Source: Iodobacter violaceini
Lineage (GTDB): Bacteria; Pseudomonadota; Gammaproteobacteria; Burkholderiales; Chitinibacteraceae
NCBI RefSeq assembly: GCF_011601265.1
Contig: NZ_JAAOLX010000001.1
Span: 558,001 to 622,000, forward strand
DNA length: 64,000 nucleotides
Reading direction: 5' to 3'
Positions 56,194-63,940 of the stretch are shown here, in pieces. The notes beneath the pieces are model-generated. The model was given only the letters and a program-made list of their open reading frames with translations. It made no database searches and had not been told where the DNA came from. Both the position numbers and the translations under genes were made by a program. Positions within the stretch are counted from its first letter, which is position 1. The number at the start of each line of letters is the position of its first letter.

Positions 56194-56910
56194 ATGACAA
56201 AAAATCATCCCAAACTGCCTGAGAACCCTTATTACGAAGGCGTTCCTGATTACATGACCGAGGTATACGACTGGGCTTATGTCAACCCGCGCCGTGTAAA
56301 TCAGCTGGACCATAATCTGGTGGTCAAGGTACTGCTGTTTGGCAATGATCAGCGACTGATGCGGGCTTATCTGAATGAGATTCAACCGGGCATGAAAGTC
56401 TGGCAAGTAGCCCATGTTTATGGTGATTTAGTGCGTAAAGTGGCGCAAAAAACAGGGCCGGATGGCTGCTTTCACCTCACCGACATCACTCCGGCACAAA
56501 TCGAGCATGGCCAGCGCAAGCTCGCCATCTACCCGTGGGCCAAAGTCATCCGCTCAGATGCAGCAACTTATCAGTGCGATAAAACATTTGATCTGATTTG
56601 CAGCTTCTTTTTATTGCATGAAGTCCCCGATAATAAAAAGCGTGTCATCGTTGACCATATGCTGAACAAAATGCCCGCTGGCGGCAAAGTCTTGTTTGTG
56701 GATTACCATAAGCCATCCGTCTGGCAACCCATACGCTGGATCTTAAAATGGGTAAACGCTAAGTTAGAGCCTTTTGCAGAAGCACTCTGGCATCATGAAA
56801 TCAGCCATTTCGCCAGCCATGCAGATCAATACATCTGGCAAAAACGCACGATATTTGGCGGGGTTTATCAAATTGTGACGGTTAAGCGTAAAGACCAGGC
56901 AGACAACTAA
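56194..56910 (+). CDS. rquA: RquA-like rhodoquinone biosynthesis protein (SAM-dependent fold)
   Basis: A 238-residue protein with a methyltransferase-type fold. The start NPYYEGVPDYMTEVYDWAYV and DHNLVVKVLLFGNDQRLMRA match what I recall of RquA, which converts ubiquinone to rhodoquinone using SAM as amino donor. Motif I is not glycine-rich but reads VWQVAHVYGDLV, the deviation typical of RquA versus UbiE-like enzymes. LTDITPAQIEHGQRK and LLHEVPDNKKRVIVDH follow. AGGAAG precedes ATG 56194. If right, the organism can use low-potential rhodoquinone for anaerobic fumarate reduction. A plain class I methyltransferase is the alternative. Confidence 0.65.
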   Translation: MTKNHPKLPENPYYEGVPDYMTEVYDWAYVNPRRVNQLDHNLVVKVLLFGNDQRLMRAYLNEIQPGMKVWQVAHVYGDLVRKVAQKTGPDGCFHLTDITPAQIEHGQRKLAIYPWAKVIRSDAATYQCDKTFDLICSFFLLHEVPDNKKRVIVDHMLNKMPAGGKVLFVDYHKPSVWQPIRWILKWVNAKLEPFAEALWHHEISHFASHADQYIWQKRTIFGGVYQIVTVKRKDQADN

Positions 56911-57103
56911 ACCGATCCGGCTTGCCACTGCGGGTGCCACCACTACGCAAGGCAAGCTCTCTACACGCTCATTCGGGATACGAAGCAAACCACAACAAAA
57001 ACAAACACCAGACTTACAACAAATTAAATTATTGTTTTGACATACGCAAGTCCTGGGACAGAAAATACTCAAATATCGTTATTTTCTAATCTAAGGACAC
57101 GCT

Positions 57104-57685
57104 ATGCTGCGAACCAGGCTGTTTCTTGCCAGCTCAATTTTTGCTTTAAGCACTTTTGCAAATGCTACCGTAATTGATTTCAATGATTTAAGCCATGACG
57201 ATTATTATCATGGTTTCAGTTCGATTAATTCCAATGGCTATATAATTAGTAATGACAGCCTGGGGGATGAGCGCTTAGGCGTTTGGGGTGCCAATTCTGA
57301 TTTTCAGGCAGATACTGGCCATGCCGCAGTTTTTGTAAATTACAGCGGCAGTAAAACCAGTATTGAGCTGGCCAATAAATCTTTATTTAATTTTAATTCT
57401 ATTGATCTGGCAGATGTTTTTAACCAGGGTGAAACAGGCTCAATTACATTCAGCTTTTTCAGCAAACTGGGCACGAGCTATGAAACAGTCGTTTTTGATT
57501 CTGCCAAAGGTTTGCAAACTGCCATTTTTAATAAAACAGATCTGACAAAAGTATCTTGGGCAGGTGCAAACAGCCAGTTTGATAATATTGTTACTACCCC
57601 GGTACCAGAGCCAGAAACCTATGCACTGCTTGGTCTTGGCCTCGTCAGCGTATGGGTTTCACGCCGCCGCAAGCAAATCAGATAA
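57104..57685 (+). CDS. PEP-CTERM sorted secreted protein
   Basis: A 193-residue exported protein. The signal peptide is MLRTRLFLASSIFALSTFANA. The C-terminus is a PEP-CTERM sorting signal: VPEPETYALLGLGLVSVWVS followed by RRRKQ, to be processed by an exosortase and linked to extracellular polysaccharide. The mature part (VIDFNDLSHDDYYHGF) is rich in Asn, Ser and aromatic residues, like beta-sandwich surface proteins of this class. AAGGA precedes the start. No exosortase or EPS genes are in the window. Function unknown. Confidence 0.88.
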   Translation: MLRTRLFLASSIFALSTFANATVIDFNDLSHDDYYHGFSSINSNGYIISNDSLGDERLGVWGANSDFQADTGHAAVFVNYSGSKTSIELANKSLFNFNSIDLADVFNQGETGSITFSFFSKLGTSYETVVFDSAKGLQTAIFNKTDLTKVSWAGANSQFDNIVTTPVPEPETYALLGLGLVSVWVSRRRKQIR

Positions 57686-57710
57686 AAAAACAACTTTTTG
57701 ATTTGCCTTT

Positions 57711-57747
57711 AAAAAACCACAGCCACTTTTTGCTGTGGTTTTTTTAT
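57711..57747. terminator. Bidirectional terminator after the PEP-CTERM gene
   Basis: AAACCACAGC / GCTGTGGTTT around an 8-base loop, with A and T runs on its two sides. It also lies two bases from the end of a leftward ORF. Confidence 0.9.
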
Positions 57748-57748
57748 A

Positions 57749-57985
57749 TTACAAAACGATCACAGCAGCATGCTTATCTTGTTCAAAAAAACATCTGTTT
57801 ACAATGAACTTTTTATATCCCTGCCGCTCTAACCAGCGCATAGTCTTTCGCGTTGCCCCGTCATTCATACGACACTTTACCTGCAATACCCTCCTTAATA
57901 TGAGCAATAGCGTCTGATTTGCACAAATCTGCAGATCAGCTATGTGCCCGATATGCATATCTGTGCACAATAGATTGTCCCCCAC
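57749..57985 (-). CDS. Possible small protein (78 aa), unknown
   Basis: A leftward ORF with a GTG start and GAGG seven bases upstream, ending next to the bidirectional terminator. The second half (MNDGATRKTMRWLERQGYKK) looks protein-like, whereas the first part is less so. I recognise no family. It may be a true small gene, a fragment, or chance; the terminator gives modest support. Confidence 0.35.
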   Translation of the reverse strand: MGDNLLCTDMHIGHIADLQICANQTLLLILRRVLQVKCRMNDGATRKTMRWLERQGYKKFIVNRCFFEQDKHAAVIVL

Positions 57986-58011
57986 AGCCTGACCTCACAC
58001 TGGAGCATCTT

Positions 58012-58044
58012 ATGTTGAATCCTCTCTCTCTGGCGTCACGATGA
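58012..58044 (+). CDS. Leader ORF (10 aa) coupled to chaA
   Basis: ATG 58012 with GGAG six bases upstream encodes MLNPLSLASR, and its TGA overlaps the chaA start in ATGA. chaA itself lacks a ribosome binding site, so ribosomes translating the leader are the likely source of chaA translation. This is a candidate regulatory or coupling peptide; no homologue is known to me. Confidence 0.5.
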   Translation: MLNPLSLASR

Positions 58045-59120
58045 AAGTAACACTACCAGTCTGGACCATCGCCGCCCCCATCATTGCCTGGCTGCTTTAT
58101 CTGATCCCAGGGCAGGGCATGGGCGCTGTTTATCTTGGTTTATTAACTATTGGCTTATTTGGCGGCGTTTTAGCGGCGGTTCACCACGCTGAGGTTGTTG
58201 CCCACCGTGTTGGCGAGCCCTATGGAACGCTGGTGCTGGCTGTAGCCGTCACCATTATTGAAGTCGCTCTGATTGTTTCCCTGATGATGGCAGGCGGGCC
58301 GGAAACCACGGCACTGGCCAGAGATACTGTTTTCGCTGCAGTTATGATTATTCTTAACGGCATTATTGGTATCTGCCTGCTGGTTGGCGGTGCGCGCTAT
58401 AAAGAGCAAACTTTTAGCCTGAATGGTGTCAGCGCGGCACTCACAACACTGGCCGCCATTGCAGTGCTTACGCTGATATTACCCAATTACACAACCAGCG
58501 CCCCTGGCCCTGTTTATACCTCCAGCCAGCTGATCTTTATTGCCGTGGTCACACTCACGCTCTATGGCACTTTTGTGCTGGTTCAAACCATCAGGCACCG
58601 CGATTATTTTCTGCCCAGCCATGGCGAAGCAGGCGATGAAGAAGCACATGCGGCCCCTCCATCGCTCAGCACCACCGCCATCAGCAGCCTGTTGCTGCTG
58701 GTATGCCTTGCCGCAGTCGTACTGCTTGCCAAGGCTCTGGCACCCAGTATCGAGCAGGGCGTAGCCAGTATGGGTGCGCCCAAAGCCGTGGTTGGCGTTA
58801 TTATTGCGGCTGTTGTCCTGCTGCCGGAGGGCATTGCGGCCGTGCATGCCGCTCGGGCAAATCGCCTGCAAACCAGTCTGAATCTGGCATTGGGCTCGGC
58901 GCTTGCCAGTATTGGCCTGACGATTCCAACGGTTGCCGTGCTCTCGCTGATCAGCGGCTTAACACTCACCCTTGGGCTGGATATCAAATCCACCGTATTA
59001 CTGGTGCTGTCGCTCTTTACCACCATGCTGTCTTTAGGCACAGGTAAAACAACGGTCTTGCCGGGCGTGGTTCTGCTGGTGATTTTTGCCGTTTATTTAT
59101 TTACCACCGTCATTCCATAA
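58041..59120 (+). CDS. chaA: Ca2+(Na+)/H+ antiporter ChaA
   Basis: A 359-residue inner-membrane cation/proton antiporter of the CaCA family with about 11 helices. The two family repeats are present: GTLVLAVAVTIIEVALIVSL (with the acidic residue of the alpha motif) and VVLLPEGIAAVHAARANRLQ (PEG-type acidic motif). ILNGIIGICLLVGG and LNLALGSALASIGLTIPTVA also match E. coli ChaA. It exports Ca2+ or Na+/K+ at high pH or salt. A 10-codon coupled ORF precedes it. Confidence 0.93.
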   Translation: MKVTLPVWTIAAPIIAWLLYLIPGQGMGAVYLGLLTIGLFGGVLAAVHHAEVVAHRVGEPYGTLVLAVAVTIIEVALIVSLMMAGGPETTALARDTVFAAVMIILNGIIGICLLVGGARYKEQTFSLNGVSAALTTLAAIAVLTLILPNYTTSAPGPVYTSSQLIFIAVVTLTLYGTFVLVQTIRHRDYFLPSHGEAGDEEAHAAPPSLSTTAISSLLLLVCLAAVVLLAKALAPSIEQGVASMGAPKAVVGVIIAAVVLLPEGIAAVHAARANRLQTSLNLALGSALASIGLTIPTVAVLSLISGLTLTLGLDIKSTVLLVLSLFTTMLSLGTGKTTVLPGVVLLVIFAVYLFTTVIP

Positions 59121-59133
59121 ACGAATAAAACAA

Positions 59134-59168
59134 AGCCTGCAGGTGAATCAGCCCCCCCCCTGCAGGCT
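59134..59168 (+). terminator. Hairpin after chaA
   Basis: AGCCTGCAGG / CCTGCAGGCT with a 15-base loop including a C run. The T run is short, so it is only a weak terminator candidate. Confidence 0.4.
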
Positions 59169-59188
59169 GTCTTAGCTAAGGAACAATC

Positions 59189-59695
59189 ATGCAAGGACTA
59201 CGCCATTTTTCAATCTGCAGCGCATTATTTGCGCTGTTTTTTATTCCTTTAAACGCAGAGGCTCAAAAGATCAGCAGCAAAGAAGCGCTCTCCTGCACAG
59301 ACAGCAGCAAGTGTGCCTACTTCTTTGATCTTTACGCTGCAGATAAACCACTGCGCCAGCAGCTGGATAAAATATTTAAAACTGCAGGCATAAAAATGCC
59401 ACGCTGGGTGGGCAAAGGGGTATCAAGCCCGGTAACCCCGCTGCTGATCGCAAAGCAGCCCTATTTGCTTAGCTCCGTATGCGAACCACACAACTGCGGC
59501 CACTCGGTTAGCATGCTTTATTCACCCGCTCAAAAACGGATTGTTGCCCGCTACAAAACGGATGACGCCAGTGCACGCTGGCTGGGAGCCCCCAATAGCA
59601 CAGAGCAGCAGCTGATCAGCGAATATGAAACCGCCGACAGCCCCTTACAAAAAATACTGGACAGCCAGACAAAGCGGCCCATAGTGATTGATTAA
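59189..59695 (+). CDS. ivy: Inhibitor of vertebrate lysozyme (Ivy family)
   Basis: A 168-residue periplasmic protein. The signal peptide is MQGLRHFSICSALFALFFIPLNAEA. The lysozyme-binding loop CEPHNCGH corresponds to the Ivy CKPHDC loop, whose histidine enters the lysozyme active site, and the flanking cysteines form the loop disulfide. The rest of the family pattern (PRWVGKGVSSPVTPLLI, LYSPAQKRIVARY) is present. It blocks C-type lysozyme, so it protects peptidoglycan. AAGGA precedes ATG 59189. Confidence 0.87.
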   Translation: MQGLRHFSICSALFALFFIPLNAEAQKISSKEALSCTDSSKCAYFFDLYAADKPLRQQLDKIFKTAGIKMPRWVGKGVSSPVTPLLIAKQPYLLSSVCEPHNCGHSVSMLYSPAQKRIVARYKTDDASARWLGAPNSTEQQLISEYETADSPLQKILDSQTKRPIVID

Positions 59696-59771
59696 TACCG
59701 CAATAAACAACACAAAAATATTCATATGTAAGTACATATTTGCAATAAATATGCTCAAAGCCGTAATATAC

Positions 59772-59806
59772 AAATGCTTCAAGCCAAGGCCTGAAGCATT
59801 TTTTTA
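59772..59806 (+). terminator. Terminator of ivy
   Basis: AAATGCTTCA / TGAAGCATTT followed by a T run. Confidence 0.88.
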
Positions 59807-59859
59807 TCCGGATTATTTAAAATAAGTATTTGCGCTGATTTAAAACAGGACATCCTCCC

Positions 59860-60216
59860 ATGCTGCGGTTAATTACACTATTAATTATTGCCGGTGCACT
59901 GCAATTTGCCTGGAAACATTATTCAAATAATAATACCGAATACAGCACAAACCAGATGAGCCAATTAGCATCGGCCGTAAAGCCCGGCGAAGTCACCATG
60001 TATTCCACTACAGAATGTGTTTATTGCAGAGAGGCTAAATCATGGTTAAATCAGAATGGTTTTACATTTACCGAATGCAATATGACAATTGATCAGCGCT
60101 GCCAGCAGGAATTTAACGCCTATGGCGCAGTGGGCACCCCTTTTCTGATTGTACGCGGCCACCAGATGAAAGATGGCTTTGACAGCAATGAATTCTTACA
60201 AGCCTTAAGCAGTTAA
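59860..60216 (+). CDS. Membrane-anchored glutaredoxin-like protein
   Basis: A 118-residue protein: an N-terminal membrane helix (MLRLITLLIIAGALQFAW) and a glutaredoxin/NrdH-like domain with TTECVYCREAKSWL (CVYC, CxxC) and GTPFLIVRG (cis-proline). The helix would place the domain either in the periplasm or at the cytoplasmic face; periplasmic disulfide handling is plausible. It lies upstream of a periplasmic cyclophilin gene, 39 bases apart, so they may be co-transcribed. Confidence 0.85.
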   Translation: MLRLITLLIIAGALQFAWKHYSNNNTEYSTNQMSQLASAVKPGEVTMYSTTECVYCREAKSWLNQNGFTFTECNMTIDQRCQQEFNAYGAVGTPFLIVRGHQMKDGFDSNEFLQALSS

Positions 60217-60255
60217 GCCCTCCTTTTCAGCCTGCAGGTCCTTTCTGGAGTTTCT

Positions 60256-61155
60256 ATGTTGAGCAAATGGACAGCACTTACCCTTGGCCTTCTACTGGCC
60301 GCCAACAGCTTTGCCGCCGGTAAACAGCAGGGCATCACCAGTGCTCAGGTTTTAGAAAAATCCCCCGCAAGCGACTGGCGGCCACTGGACCCGGACAACA
60401 CCCTGATCATGGATTTAGCAGCAGGACAGGTCATCATCGAGCTGGCCCCCCGTTTTGCCCCGCGCCACGTTGCCAATATCCGCAAACTGGCCCATGAAGG
60501 ATATTTTGACCAGCTGGCGATTATTCGTGTGCAAGATAATTATGTCAGCCAGTGGGGCGATCCAAACAGCGAAAGCAGCCCCAAATCATTAGGCAGTGCA
60601 GAAACAAAACTCCCGGCCGAATTTGATATCCCCCTCAAAAACCTGCCCCTGACCCGCCTTAAAGAAACCGATCCCTTTGCCCCGGTAACAGGCTGGGTAA
60701 ACGGCATGCCTGCAGCGGCTAATCCAAAAACAGGCCGCGCCTGGCTCACACATTGCTATGGAATGGTGGGTGCAGGGCGCGATATGGCCGCTGACAGCAG
60801 TAATGGCAGTGAGCTGTACACCGTTATTGGCCAGGCACCACGCGGCCTGGATTTAAACATCACCCTTGTTGGCCGGGTACTGCAAGGTATGCAATGGCTG
60901 AGCGGCCTGCCACGAGGCACAGCGGCGATGGGCTTTTATGAAAAACCAGAACAAAGAACCACAATCAACCGGGTAAGGCTGCTAAGCGATCTGCCTGACA
61001 GCGAGCGCCCCAGGCTGGAAATACTGCGTACCGACAGCAAAAGCTGGCAAAACCTGCTGCAAGCCCGCCGTATCAGGGCTGAGCAATGGTTTATTAACAG
61101 CCCAGGCCATGTCGATTTATGCGGTGCCAGCGTCCCCATCCGGGCTATCCAATAA
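60256..61155 (+). CDS. Periplasmic cyclophilin-type peptidyl-prolyl isomerase
   Basis: A 299-residue exported cyclophilin. The signal peptide is [20 protein letters not shown]. Cyclophilin elements are [51 protein letters not shown] and [20 protein letters not shown]. It is longer than the classical 165-residue fold, with an insert ([17 protein letters not shown]) and a C-terminal extension, as in other proteobacterial periplasmic cyclophilins. It should speed prolyl isomerisation of exported proteins. GGAG precedes the ATG. Confidence 0.9.
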   Translation: MLSKWTALTLGLLLAANSFAAGKQQGITSAQVLEKSPASDWRPLDPDNTLIMDLAAGQVIIELAPRFAPRHVANIRKLAHEGYFDQLAIIRVQDNYVSQWGDPNSESSPKSLGSAETKLPAEFDIPLKNLPLTRLKETDPFAPVTGWVNGMPAAANPKTGRAWLTHCYGMVGAGRDMAADSSNGSELYTVIGQAPRGLDLNITLVGRVLQGMQWLSGLPRGTAAMGFYEKPEQRTTINRVRLLSDLPDSERPRLEILRTDSKSWQNLLQARRIRAEQWFINSPGHVDLCGASVPIRAIQ

Positions 61156-61174
61156 ACCAATTCAGAGCATGAGC

Positions 61175-61741
61175 ATGAACCCAATCCTTCTGGATTTTCC
61201 TGATGAAATCACCACTAAACGGCTGATTATCCGCTGCCCGCGTGCGGGCGATGGCCTGGCCATGCACGAGGCCAAAACAGAATCGATCCGGCAATTACGC
61301 CAGTTTCCCGCCTCGCTGCCATGGGCCATGCACGAGCCAACAGCAGACGATGCAGAAATTTTTTGCCGCCAGAGCCATGCTGATTTTATGAGCCGCAGCA
61401 ATTTAAATATGCTGGTGTTTTTAAAAGAAACCGGGCAAATTGTGGGCGCTTCAGGGTTGCACCGAATCGATTGGGAGATTCCCAAATTTGAAATAGGCTA
61501 TTGGTGCCGCACTTCATTACACGGGCACGGCCTGATCACCGAAGCCGTCAGCGCTCTTAGCCAGTTTGCTTTTGAACACTTAAAAGCCAAACGTTTAGAG
61601 ATTATTGCAGATGATTTAAATACAGCCAGCTGGCGGGTTGCCGAAAAAGCTGGGTTTGAGCTTGAAGGCATACTAAAAAATGAAAGATCAGCCCCTGACG
61701 GCACACTGCGTAATACGCGGATTTATGCCAGAACGGCATAA
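61175..61741 (+). CDS. GNAT family N-acetyltransferase (RimJ/RimL-like)
   Basis: A 188-residue acetyltransferase of the RimJ/RimL group: start NPILLDFPDEITTKRLIIRC, acetyl-CoA region IGYWCRTSLHGHGLITEAVS, and NTASWRVAEKAGFELEGILKN. Substrate unknown; relatives acetylate ribosomal protein N-termini or small molecules. I use ATG 61175; ATG 61169 and an upstream in-frame start inside the cyclophilin gene are possible. It is 19 bases downstream of the cyclophilin stop. Confidence 0.9.
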   Translation: MNPILLDFPDEITTKRLIIRCPRAGDGLAMHEAKTESIRQLRQFPASLPWAMHEPTADDAEIFCRQSHADFMSRSNLNMLVFLKETGQIVGASGLHRIDWEIPKFEIGYWCRTSLHGHGLITEAVSALSQFAFEHLKAKRLEIIADDLNTASWRVAEKAGFELEGILKNERSAPDGTLRNTRIYARTA

Positions 61742-61911
61742 AGCCATGCTGAAATAAATGGCAAAACCCGCGCCTTAAACCTCAGAGGCTCCAAATTTAG
61801 CTACCGGGCCAAGGATGTGGGTCGGAACACATTCATTCATAAATGATCAAAAAAACGATCATCCCCCGGTATTTTTATCGGGGATGACAATGCTGCGGAA
61901 ACGGGAAGCGA

Positions 61912-62361
61912 TTATTTACCTGGCCCCAAAGCACGAACAAAGCGGCTATGATCGCTCCCGCTATACCCAGCCGCCCGATAAAATTGATGAGCTTCAGTCC
62001 TATGATTACCGCTCAAAACCTCCATCCTTAATGCACCTGCCGCCGCGGCAAAACGCTCCGCCTCTGCCAATAAAGCACAGCCAATACCCTGCCCACTGCA
62101 CGTCTCCAGTACCACCAATGCCGTCACCTTCCCCAAAAAACCAGCATCATGCAGGGTAGGGATCAGATGCAAACCCAGTAAGCCCACTACCTGCCCTGCC
62201 AGATCTGCCACCAACACCGCGTCTTGCGGACCATGCAGCCTGGCTATTTTTTGTCTGGCAAAATCAGCATCATTCGGGTAACCCAGCTGCCCCAGCAAAA
62301 CAGCGGCCTCCTCAGCATCGCCAGCCCTTGCATGGCGAATTATTAGCAGCCTATTCATCAT
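61912..62361 (-). CDS. GNAT family N-acetyltransferase
   Basis: A 149-residue acetyltransferase: LIIRHARAGDAEEAAVLLGQ at the start, CoA-binding ALVVLETCSGQGIGCALLAE, and HQFYRAAGYSGSDHSRF near the end. No substrate can be assigned. Its start overlaps the end of the nucleotidyltransferase gene by 11 bases, so the two are co-transcribed and translationally coupled. Confidence 0.9.
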   Translation of the reverse strand: MMNRLLIIRHARAGDAEEAAVLLGQLGYPNDADFARQKIARLHGPQDAVLVADLAGQVVGLLGLHLIPTLHDAGFLGKVTALVVLETCSGQGIGCALLAEAERFAAAAGALRMEVLSGNHRTEAHQFYRAAGYSGSDHSRFVRALGPGK

Positions 62362-62905
62362 CCCCCTCCCTGTTCACCTGTAGTTTTGGCCAGATCTCCA
62401 GCCATTTTTTCTCTGCCACTCTCGCCTCAAAATCACTTATTTTGGGGCGTTTTGGATTCAGCGTAATTTGTAAATCGCGGAGGTTTTCTAAGGGGAATGG
62501 AGAAATAAACGCCAGATCAGGCTCCAGCCGGACGCCAACCGCCGTTTCTGGCTCTGGCCAACAGGACATCGCATCCAACGTATTTAAATACGGCACATCG
62601 CCATTGCGGACATGCATTCTGGCCTGATTTTTAACCGACCAGGGCAGATCCGAATCTTGCATCAAGCGCTGCTCCAGCGCCCTGTCCGCCTCTTCCGAAA
62701 TATCCTCTGTATTAAAATAAATCAGATCAATATCTGTCAAAGGTGTTGGCCTGGTGAAACCATGCAGGCGATCCCAGACCAGATTACGCACAAAGCCTGC
62801 CGCAATGCACCAATCAGGCAAACCCAGCGCTGCCGCCTGACGCAGCGCCTGGCAGCGTAAAGGGTCGGCCTTTAGCCAGAGCGTTAATTGCTGATGAAAA
62901 TGCAT
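62351..62905 (-). CDS. NTP_transf_6 (DUF925) nucleotidyltransferase family protein
   Basis: A 184-residue protein matching the DUF925-type nucleotidyltransferase family. Residues IAAGFVRNLVWDRLHGF form the usual G-[FG]-RN start, PLTDIDLIYF is the DxD metal-binding pair, and WSVKNQARMHVRNGD is the third conserved block. It probably transfers a nucleotide to an unknown target. It is in an operon with the GNAT gene that overlaps its 3' end. Confidence 0.87.
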   Translation of the reverse strand: MHFHQQLTLWLKADPLRCQALRQAAALGLPDWCIAAGFVRNLVWDRLHGFTRPTPLTDIDLIYFNTEDISEEADRALEQRLMQDSDLPWSVKNQARMHVRNGDVPYLNTLDAMSCWPEPETAVGVRLEPDLAFISPFPLENLRDLQITLNPKRPKISDFEARVAEKKWLEIWPKLQVNREGDDE

Positions 62906-62937
62906 CGTGATGTCTCAGGCTGATAAATCAGCCCAAG

Positions 62938-63318
62938 CTACAGGGCTAATGCTGGAACAGTCACCACCTGCTCACCAAAAGCAAACGAAGCCTTCTGAAT
63001 TAAGCCATCGGCCACTTCATAAACACAGAGCATTTCTACCGTACCCTTCCCTTCAGGAAAATTACGCGTGATGCGCTCATAATCCACCACAACCGGCCCC
63101 ATTACTGTGCGTTGTAAAAGCTCGGCGTGTAAATCAGGCTCGGCAAACCGGATCAGAACCCGCGAGCGAATCGCCGCATGCCCCGCCGCCAGCAGCCCGC
63201 CATGCAAGGCAAACTGCTGCGCATCAGCAGCATAAGTAGCAAGCCAGGCATCGACATCTTTGGCGTTATAAGCATCCAATTGGCGTTGAATAACATCGGC
63301 AGGGCTGAGTGATTGCAT
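62938..63318 (-). CDS. SnoaL/NTF2-like protein
   Basis: A 126-residue protein with the cone-shaped NTF2-like fold: VIQRQLDAYNAKDVDAWLAT, YAADAQQFALHG and the C-terminal GKGTVEMLCVYEVADGLIQK. This looks like the SnoaL-like nuclear-transport-factor family with steroid-isomerase-type fold. The active-site acid is not identifiable, so the role is unknown. It is between the nucleotidyltransferase and DJ-1-like genes, all leftward. Confidence 0.85.
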   Translation of the reverse strand: MQSLSPADVIQRQLDAYNAKDVDAWLATYAADAQQFALHGGLLAAGHAAIRSRVLIRFAEPDLHAELLQRTVMGPVVVDYERITRNFPEGKGTVEMLCVYEVADGLIQKASFAFGEQVVTVPALAL

Positions 63319-63358
63319 TGTGATGAATCCTATAGGTTAGATGGAGTGATAAAGCTTA

Positions 63359-63940
63359 TTAGCCCAAGCGACCAGGCTGATAATAAGCCAGATATTTAGC
63401 CCGCTCTTCAGGGTTCATTACGCTCAAAGCTTCGCCGATTAAGGCCGCAAACTCAAACACCGCCCAAGGCTGAGCGCTAATTATGCGGCCATCGATCACC
63501 GCATTTGCCCGCTCATACATAACCCCCTGCCACAGTGGAGCCACAAAATTCACGATGTGCAATGGCGTAAACTCAGCGGTGTAATTATGCGTAGCACGCC
63601 GCCCTGCTAATAAGCCAGTTGCAGCGATTACTAAAGCCCCTGCGCAAATTCCTGCCAGCACGGCCCCTTTGGCATAAGCCGCTTGCAGGCATTCATTCGC
63701 CAGCTTTAATTCCAGAATCGAATCCGGGTTTCCTCCCGGCACTAATACTGCATTTACAGTCAAACCGGCCAAATCAGCATACGAACCCTTAGCCACAATA
63801 CATGCGCCATTGGATGACTCATGAGGACTGCCGTCGGGCGTAAAATATTGCACCCTGCCATGCTGGGCAAGAAGCTCCACGGCGGCGGCAATCTCGAAAA
63901 AAATACAGCCAGGGTACAGCAACACGGCAACAAGCTTCAT
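63359..63940 (-). CDS. DJ-1/PfpI family protein
   Basis: A 193-residue class I glutamine amidotransferase-like protein of the DJ-1/PfpI group. The nucleophile cysteine is in LAGICAGALVIAATGLLAGR, the nucleophile-elbow type, with VLVPGGNPDSIL upstream. Relatives act as glyoxalases, chaperones or isonitrile hydratase-like enzymes; the type is not fixed. ATG 63940 is chosen with AGGGA eight bases upstream. Its ATG overlaps the stop of a gene that enters from the right edge. Confidence 0.88.
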   Translation of the reverse strand: MKLVAVLLYPGCIFFEIAAAVELLAQHGRVQYFTPDGSPHESSNGACIVAKGSYADLAGLTVNAVLVPGGNPDSILELKLANECLQAAYAKGAVLAGICAGALVIAATGLLAGRRATHNYTAEFTPLHIVNFVAPLWQGVMYERANAVIDGRIISAQPWAVFEFAALIGEALSVMNPEERAKYLAYYQPGRLG

